In this document: one piece after another, positions 58,032 through 64,000 of the stretch
How the letters are laid out: every line of letters begins with the position of its first letter
How positions within the stretch are numbered: position 1 is the stretch's first letter
NCBI GenBank assembly: GCA_030544685.1
Contig: CP086683.1
Coordinates: 1,984,001-2,048,000, forward strand
Reading direction: 5' to 3'
Length of the DNA stretch: 64,000 nucleotides
Origin: Pseudomonas sp. B21_DOA
GTDB lineage: Bacteria; Pseudomonadota; Gammaproteobacteria; Pseudomonadales; Pseudomonadaceae
Translations under genes and position numbers: made by a program
The notes under the pieces: model-generated
Seen by the model: the letters and a program-made list of their open reading frames with translations, nothing else
Database searches by the model: none
Told to the model about the DNA's origin: nothing

Positions 58032-58856
58032 TCAGAGCTTTGCGCGCAACCCGAAGCGCTTCATCAACGTCGATTCCAGCAATCCCTTCGGCAACAGCGC
58101 CGCCAACAGCGGCAACGCCCGGCTGCCGTTGCCAATGCGCACCAACCGTGGCGGCTTGCTCTGCTGCACAGCCGTCAATAACTGCGCGGCGAACTCGTCC
58201 GCTGGCGTCGGTCTGTCCTGCGATGCCTTGGCCCGCGCCCGAATGCCTTCACGCAACGGAAACCACGGCGATTGCTCGTTGATCAACTGCTCGGCTTCAT
58301 GCCCGGCGTTCTTCGCGAAGCTTGATTCGATCGCGCCGGGCTGAACCTCCATCACGCGGATGCCGAACGGTGCCAGTTCCATGCGCAAGGCATCGCTCAA
58401 GGCATGTACCGCCGCTTTCGACGCGCAGTAGGCGCCGGCAAACGGCGTGACCAAAACACCCGACACACTGCCGATATTCACCACCAGCCCCTTGGCCTGA
58501 CGCAGCAGCGGAAACAACGCGCGGGTGACGCCGACAATCGAAAATACGTTGGTTTCGAACTGCCGTTGCATGGCCGTCACGCCGCCGTCGAGCAGCGGCC
58601 CCATGGCGCCATAACCGGCATTGTTGATCAACACGTCGAGGCCGCCATGTTGCTGGCCCAGACGTTCGGCGAGTTGTTCCAGCGCGACGCCATCGTTGAC
58701 GTCCAGCTGAATCGCGGTGAAACCGGCGGCGCTGAGCGCGCTGACGTCTTCAGCCCTGCGCGCGCTGGCCCAGACTTCGTATCCGGCCGCTTTGAAAGCA
58801 TCGGCGAGGGCGCGGCCGATGCCGCTGGAACAACCGGTGATCAACGCAACGGGCAT
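58032..58856 (-). CDS. Short-chain dehydrogenase/reductase
   Basis: A 274-residue classical SDR. The cofactor motif is TGCSSGIGRALADAF, then NNAGYG, the catalytic serine in IGSVSG and YCASKAAVHALSDA (Tyr, Lys). It resembles bacterial 3-oxoacyl-reductase-like SDRs and YusZ/17-beta-HSD-like enzymes; the substrate is unknown. ATG 58856 has AGGA 7 nt upstream. It lies 35 bp downstream of the small membrane-anchored gene on the same strand. Confidence 0.85.
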   Translation of the reverse strand: MPVALITGCSSGIGRALADAFKAAGYEVWASARRAEDVSALSAAGFTAIQLDVNDGVALEQLAERLGQQHGGLDVLINNAGYGAMGPLLDGGVTAMQRQFETNVFSIVGVTRALFPLLRQAKGLVVNIGSVSGVLVTPFAGAYCASKAAVHALSDALRMELAPFGIRVMEVQPGAIESSFAKNAGHEAEQLINEQSPWFPLREGIRARAKASQDRPTPADEFAAQLLTAVQQSKPPRLVRIGNGSRALPLLAALLPKGLLESTLMKRFGLRAKL

Positions 58857-58891
58857 GGCGCATTCCTTATGCAAAAAATCGGGGAAGGGGA

Positions 58892-59356
58892 TCAGTCAGA
58901 GAAACTACCCTGCAAATGCTCGGCGCGAAACTCCAGCGTTTGCGGGCGATAGCCGGGGCGCAGCGGCGGCAGCGGCAGGCAGTCTTCCCAAGTCGCGCCG
59001 GCCTGCAGTTCGCCGGGGCCGCGATAGCGTGGGGCGGTGTATTGGTTGTCGGCCAGATTGACCGTATCGCCCGGCGCGTATGCGGCGATGCGCCAGCGCA
59101 GTTCGGTCAGCGGCACATTGTTGCCATTGTTCATTTTCAATTGAAGGGGTCGGTCGGCCGGACATTGTTCGGGGGCATAGGCAATGCGCAGTTCCAGGCG
59201 CGCCAGTTGCTTGATCTCGCGGTTGTCCAGCCACACCACCCACATCGCCACAAGGCCCAGGCCGATGGCTGCGGCCACCGACACCGGCAAGGCCTTGGCC
59301 GGATAGCGCAACAGCAGGATCAGCCAGGTGATGACCAGCAGGATGCCAATGAACAT
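58892..59356 (-). CDS. Small membrane-anchored protein of unknown function
   Basis: A 154-residue protein. Two N-terminal hydrophobic helices (FIGILLVITWLILLL and VSVAAAIGLGLVAMWVVWLD) lead into a soluble domain (ELRIAYAPEQCPADRPLQLK, TELRWRIAAYAPGDTVNL, GATWEDCLPLPPLRPG) with a pair of cysteines that could form a disulfide if it is periplasmic. I do not recognise the family beyond occasional Pseudomonas annotations. ATG 59356 has GGAG 9 nt upstream, better than the ATG at 59371. Confidence 0.65.
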   Translation of the reverse strand: MFIGILLVITWLILLLRYPAKALPVSVAAAIGLGLVAMWVVWLDNREIKQLARLELRIAYAPEQCPADRPLQLKMNNGNNVPLTELRWRIAAYAPGDTVNLADNQYTAPRYRGPGELQAGATWEDCLPLPPLRPGYRPQTLEFRAEHLQGSFSD

Positions 59357-59525
59357 GCGCGAGTGCTCCATGGAGGATTGAAGTCCATCCTACCGAACGC
59401 CTCGCACGATGGGTATTGGTGAGAAGCGCCAGCCTACCGTCGGTCGGGACTGTAATTTCTGACAGTGGCTACGCGGGCTTGCGCTTGCTCAGATGGGCAG
59501 ATGCTTACACGGACGTTGACTGATC

Positions 59526-62263
59526 ATGGGTATCCACAGCAAAACGCCGACGCTTGCCGTGAACGATCCGCGCGGTCTGGCCGTCCTCACAGTCAATTAC
59601 TGGCGCACCGATGCATCGTTGGCAAGCGAGCCCCGGATCGAGCGAATGCTGCGCGACGTTGCCGGGCGTGCGGTCAGACAATGGGATGCTCGACTCTGGG
59701 CGCTGCAAGCGATTGATCCGCAAACGCCTGCCTCTCTGTCATCGGTGTACTCCCTGGACGACAGCGTACTGCGCTCGGACAGCACTGATGCAGGCATTCA
59801 GGTCCGGTTGCCGGGTTTGGCGGGTGAGACGCTGTTCAGTTGGGACAGCCGTGGCGCACGTCGCGAGGACCAGTACGATAACTTGCTGCGCCCGGTTGCC
59901 GTGTTCGAACAGGGCACTGGCCTGCCCCGGCGGTGCACCGAGCGTTTTGCCTATGGCGTCCCCGGGGCGGGCGACGCGTGGCGCAATCAGCTCGGTCAAT
60001 TGATCCGACATGACGATCCGGCCGGCAGCGTGCTGTTTGAGCAATTCGCAATCACTGGCCAGTGCAGCGAAAGCATTCGCCAATTCACGCTTGAGTCAGC
60101 GGCCCCGGATTGGCCGCAGGGCTTGGGTGATCGGCAGAAACTGCTCGAATCCGCAGCCGGGGCAACCACGCAGTGGCGCTATGGCCCGCTCGGAACCGTG
60201 CTCGAACAGTTCGATGCTGCTGGCAACCGGCAGGTGTTCGCACTGACACTCGACGGGCGGTTAGGCGGGGTGGGTCTGAGGCTGAGGTTTCAGACCCAGG
60301 ACTATCCCGTCGTCAGCGATATTCGCTACAACGCCGACGGCCAGGTCATTCGGGAACTGGCGGGCAACGGCGTTTCGACCACGCTGAGCTACCGTCCCGA
60401 GGACGGCCGTCTGCTCACCCGCCATGCTCAGGATCAATACGGCAAAGTCTGGCAACGCCTACTGTATGCCTATGACGCGATGGGCAATGTACTGAGCATC
60501 GAAGACCAGGCATTGTCCGTGCGCTGGTTCGCCAACCAGCGCATCGAGCCAGTCAGTCGCTACCGCTATGACAGTCTTTACCAACTGATCCATGCGACTG
60601 GCTGGGAGGCCGGCGCCGCTGGTGGCGGGCCGATCGCTGTCGGTAACTACAGCCAAAGCTATCGCTATGACGCCGGGGGCAATTTGCTTGAACTGACTCA
60701 CACTGGCCAACAGAGTCCAGGTCATCAACTGCAGGCCGCGCGCCACAGTAATCATTGCCTGCCGTGGCGCGACGGTAAGCCGCCCTCTGAGGCAGAGATC
60801 GCTGAAGCTTTCGATCCGCGGGGTAATTTGTTGTTGCTGGACCAAGGACGCCGGTTGCAGTGGAATCTGCGTAATCAGCTGGACTCGGTCGTGGTCGTGC
60901 AACGCGAATCAGGCGCCGATGATCGCGAAAGCTATCTCTACGACGGCGGCGGTCAACGTGTCCGTAAAACGAGGTCAGCCCAGACCAACGCGCGCAATCT
61001 GTTCGCCGATATACGCTATCTGCCCGCGCTGGAGTTGCGCATGGACACCGGCACTGCGCGGAGCTTGCAGGTGGTCAGCGTGCAGACCGGACTCAACAGC
61101 GTTCGCGTTCTGCACTGGGAAAGCCCGCCACCGACGGGCACCAACGATATCTACCGATACAGTTTCAGTGATCATCTGGGGTCGCTCAGTCTTGAGATGG
61201 ACGCAGATGCGCGACTGATCAGCCGTGAATATTTCTATCCGTTCGGTGCGACGGCGTGGGCCGATGAGCCCGACGTCAGTTACAAGACCGCGCGCTATTC
61301 GGGAAAGGAACGTGATGCCACGGGGCTTTACTCCTTTGGGTTTCGCTATTACGTGCCGTGGCTGCAACGCTGGTTGAATACCGATCCTGGCGGGGCGATC
61401 GACGGCCATAATCGCTATCGCGCGATGCGCAATAACCCAATGACTTACACGGACAGCGACGGGCGCAAGCCCGACAAGCATGCACCCGATCGGGTGTACC
61501 ACGATCTTGCCGACAAGAAACTGGTCAATCCCGTGCAAGCCGCCGGCATGCAGCCCGTGCGCCGTTACTTCGAGAATGACCCCAATCCCGACGTTCAGGC
61601 CTACCGCCGCGAAATACCGGTAGCGCTGGCAGAGCTGGGAGCCCGGGACAACTCCGTGCTCAACACCCATCAGGCACATGTCATTGCCGCCGCCCGGACG
61701 CACACCGCACCCCGTCGGGGGCCGTGCTGTACCACTCCGGTGAATTCGTTTCTTCGACAATGAATCGGGTGTTGGGGGAGGAGACCACCAGCCGGATCAT
61801 GGGACCCATGTCCGTTGCGTTCAACAGCCCTGTTGAAGAACCGCAAATACTTGCAGCCAGGCGCGGTGCTGTGGCCAAAAGCTTCCAGATCGGCGGAAAT
61901 CTGCTGATGCACGCCGCCCACCCCGCCGTTCAGTTGGTTGGCTCTGTAAGTGTGGCAATGGGCAATGCCATGCAGGTTTCCGAGGCTCAGACGCGGATCC
62001 AGTACAAAATGCTCAGCACACCCGTCCCCGTACCTCCAGCCGTTTCCCCGAACAGCCCAGCGGTCGACTTGCGCTCCTTCAATCGATCGACCCCGCGCCG
62101 GTCATTGTTTCCGGAACCGACCGCAACCCGCACACCGTTGGCGCAGCAGCTGTTTGCCGCGGCGTTTACTCAAGATCCCGTGGCGGTGGCACAAGGGATG
62201 GAAGGCGAGTCGCTCGAGGAAGATCCAGCATTGGCGAGACGCCGTAATTCAGTTTTCGGCTAG
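59526..62263 (+). CDS. TccC-type RHS toxin with a distinct C-terminal domain, one frameshift
   Basis: About 912 residues. The start NDPRGLAVLTVNYWRTD resembles TccC subunits of insecticidal Tc toxins, which form an RHS cocoon around their own toxic tail. RHS/YD repeats run to the core (YFYPFGATAWADE, SGKERDATGLYSFGFRYYVP) and the self-cleavage-like end DPGGAIDGHNRYRAMRNNPM near residue 620-640. The remaining ~260 residues match nothing I know. The frame breaks in the G-run 61717-61721; one added G joins the last ~180 residues. No TcA, TcB or immunity gene is nearby. Confidence 0.82.
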
Positions 62264-62268
62264 GCGAA

Positions 62269-62323
62269 AAAGCCCCGCCCAGCCCGCTGCGGATAGGGAA
62301 CGCAACGGGCTGGACGAGGGCTT
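62269..62323 (-). terminator. Terminator of the algA transcript
   Basis: Long imperfect stem (AAGCCCTCGTCCAGCCCGTT with CGGGCTGGGCGGGGCTT on the minus strand) followed by T5, 18 bp after the algA stop. On the plus strand it follows the RHS gene and may serve both. Confidence 0.8.
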
Positions 62324-62340
62324 CTCGTTTTAGCGAGCGA

Positions 62341-63790
62341 TCACTGCGCGATGGTTTTCACCGACACGCCGCGTTCGATCGGGGTGGAGCGACCGTAGAT
62401 ATCTTCGAAACGCTCGATATCGTCTTCACCCAAGTACGAACCCGACTGCACTTCGATGATTTCCAGCGGGATCTTGCCCGGGTTGCGCAGGCGGTGCACC
62501 GAGGCGATCGGGATGTAGGTCGACTGGTTTTCGGTGAGCAGGAACACGTTCTCGTCGCAGGTCACTTCGGCGGTGCCGCTGACCACGATCCAGTGTTCGG
62601 CGCGGTGGTGGTGCATCTGCAGCGACAGGCACGCGCCCGGCTTGACCGAGATGTGCTTGACCTGGAAACGCCCGCCCATGTCCACCGAGTCGTACGAGCC
62701 CCACGGACGATAGACTTCGCAGTGATTCTGGGTTTCGCTGCGGCCCTGCTCGTTGAGCGTGTTGACCATCTGCTTGACGCCTTGGACCTTGTCCTTGTGG
62801 GCAATCATCATCGCGTCTTTGGTTTCGACCACAACGATGTTTTCCAGACCGATCACCGAGACCAGTTTGCCGTTGCCGTGGATCATGCAGTTCTTGCTGT
62901 CCTGAATCACCACGTCGCCTTTGCTGACGTTGCCGTTGGCGTCTTTCTCGTTGACTTCCCACAGCGACGACCAGCAGCCGACATCGCTCCAGCCGGCGGT
63001 CAGCGGCACCACGCAGGCGCGCTGGGTTTTTTCCATCACCGAGTAGTCGATGGAGTTGTCCGGGCAGCAGGCGAAGGTGGCTTCGTCGAAGGTGACGCTG
63101 TCGGCGTCCTGCTGGCTGCGCTCGAGGGTCAGCAGGCAGGTGTCGTAGATGTCCGGATCGTGCTTTTTCAGTTCTTCGAGGAAGCGGCTGGCGCGGAACA
63201 GGAACATGCCGCTGTTCCAGTAGTAGCCGCCGGATTCGACATACTCGGTGGCGCGCTTGACGTCCGGTTTTTCGACGAAGTGCGAGACGCGGCTGACGCC
63301 TTCGGGCAGCAGCGAATCAGCGGTGGATTTGATGTAGCCATAACCGGTTTCCGGTTTGGTTGCCGGCACGCCGAACAGGACCATTTCACCGTTTTCCGCC
63401 GCGACGGTGGCCAGAGCCAAGGCGCGTTGCAGGGCTTTTGGTCTTCCAGCACGTGGTCGGCCGGCAGCACCAGCATCAGTTCGTCGCGACCTTCATTGAC
63501 CAGCATCATCGCGGTCAGCGCGACGGCCGGCGACGTGTTGCGGCCGAACGGTTCCATCAGGATGCGCTGGCATTCCAGATTGCGTGCGGCCAGTTGCTCG
63601 TTGACGATGAAGCGGTGTTCCTTGTTGCAGACCACGATCGGCGTGTCCATGCCTTCGAACACCAGGCGCTCGAGGGTTTGCTGGAACAGGGTGTGTTCGC
63701 CGGTCAGGGCGAGGAATTGCTTGGGAATTGCTTACGCGAAAGAGGCCACAGACGCGAACCGCTACCACCTGACAAGATCACCGGAATCAT
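62341..63790 (-). CDS. algA: Mannose-6-phosphate isomerase / mannose-1-phosphate guanylyltransferase AlgA, two frameshifts
   Basis: Bifunctional enzyme of about 483 residues supplying GDP-mannose for alginate. The pyrophosphorylase domain has VILSGGSGSRLWPLSRKQFP, the EPFGRNTSPAVALTAMM loop and FVEKPDVKRA. The C-terminal cupin isomerase domain has LSLQMHHHRAEHWIVVSGTA with metal-binding histidines. One base is missing at the G-run 63723-63725 and one near 63432-63436; restoring them rejoins KQFPKQFLAL and EDQKALQRALAL. The algF end just upstream confirms the alginate operon; other paralogues (e.g. pslB/wbpW) are therefore unlikely. Confidence 0.93.
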
Positions 63791-63824
63791 AATGTTTACT
63801 CCATAAAATGCAGTTGAGAGCTGC

Positions 63825-63865
63825 AAGCTGCAAGTGGTGAGTTAGAAGCACTTCACTTGCAGCTT
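63825..63865. repeat. Hairpin between algF and algA
   Basis: AAGCTGCAAGTG (63825-63836) and CACTTGCAGCTT (63854-63865) form a perfect 12-bp stem. The surrounding CTGCAAGCTGCAAG / AGCTTGAAGCTAG sequence resembles the heptamer array at 3876. It may modulate read-through from algF into algA. Confidence 0.7.
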
Positions 63866-63892
63866 GAAGCTAGTAGCTGATAGCTCGAGCGA

Positions 63893-64000
63893 TTAGCGAG
63901 TCGACACCGGGCGTTTCACCCAGACTGGCGACAGGTTGCTGCCGTTGCCGGTGACGTACAGCACCGCTGCCTCACCACGCTCCAGGGCGACTGGTTTCAC
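63893..64000 (-). CDS. algF: Alginate O-acetyltransferase subunit AlgF, C-terminal end only
   Basis: The last 35 residues of a minus-strand gene: VKPVALERGEAAVLYVTGNG then SNLSPVWVKRPVSTR and TAA. This fits the end of AlgF, a periplasmic subunit of the alginate acetylation machinery, which is directly followed by algA in the Pseudomonas alginate operon. Identification relies on this end and on the position; the rest lies outside the window. Confidence 0.8.
   Translation of the reverse strand: MKPVALERGEAAVLYVTGNGSNLSPVWVKRPVSTR

Overview
This window looks like a chromosomal segment of a Pseudomonas, most likely of the P. fluorescens group. The grounds are high-GC coding DNA on both strands, the typical short repeats (REP/REPIN copies with GTGGGAGCGAGCCTGCTCGC), the end of an alginate operon (algF-algA), FecI/FecR/TonB-receptor iron systems, and Pseudomonas-type families such as DUF3509, DUF6124, DUF1302/DUF1329 and DUF3649/DUF3325.

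Layout. 1-3030: glycosyltransferase and cysZ (minus), thioredoxin reductase trxB (plus). 3050-8660: folM-folX-DUF1244-hopJ operon for tetrahydromonapterin, an ABM-domain membrane protein, a MerR/LitR-like regulator without the B12-ligand histidine, a PilZ protein, a short LOV blue-light receptor and a MioC-like flavodoxin. 8830-17960: class II aldolase, MEST-like alpha/beta hydrolase, MFE-2-like dehydrogenase, DUF1302 and DUF1329 envelope proteins and a MalT-like LuxR regulator. 18117-21578: a large dermonecrotic-toxin-like protein. 21606-27297: tyrosine/homogentisate degradation (hmgR, hmgA, fahA, maiA) and an aromatic-acid MFS transporter. 27388-34342: housekeeping genes (SirB1-like, Leu-dehydrogenase-like, SOS-regulated yebG, psiE, DUF3509, L-serine dehydratase with a LysR regulator, HPF-like protein). 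34371-44802: two divergent ferric-siderophore signalling systems, fecIRA (minus) and DUF3649-PepSY-DUF3325-fecI-fecR-receptor (plus), around one probable Fur box. 44919-48479: AraC/EamA pair, DUF2165, 2-hydroxyacid dehydrogenase. 48480-51466: repeat-rich region with a composite REP array, a DUF6124 gene with a hairpin leader, and a LysR gene. 51467-56460: an AaeXAB/fusaric-acid-type tripartite efflux operon. 56508-62263: delta-60-repeat protein, two minor genes and an orphan TccC-type RHS toxin. 62341-64000: algA and the 3' end of algF.

About nineteen apparent frameshifts interrupt otherwise intact genes. Eighteen are explained by one missing base, nearly all in a mononucleotide run; the other (in the LuxR gene) has the opposite phase and no clear cause. 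This pattern suggests a sequence with homopolymer under-calls, so I annotate these genes as full-length CDS and state each break.

Functional links. The FolX/FolM pterin is, in Pseudomonas, the cofactor of phenylalanine hydroxylase, which feeds the homogentisate pathway present here. The LitR-like regulator, the LOV protein and the folate-type genes resemble the blue-light response known from P. putida. The most novel-looking items are the hydrolase/MFE-2/DUF1302/DUF1329/LuxR cluster, the orphan TccC-type toxin with an unrecognised C-terminal domain, the large dermonecrotic-toxin-like protein and the composite REP array.
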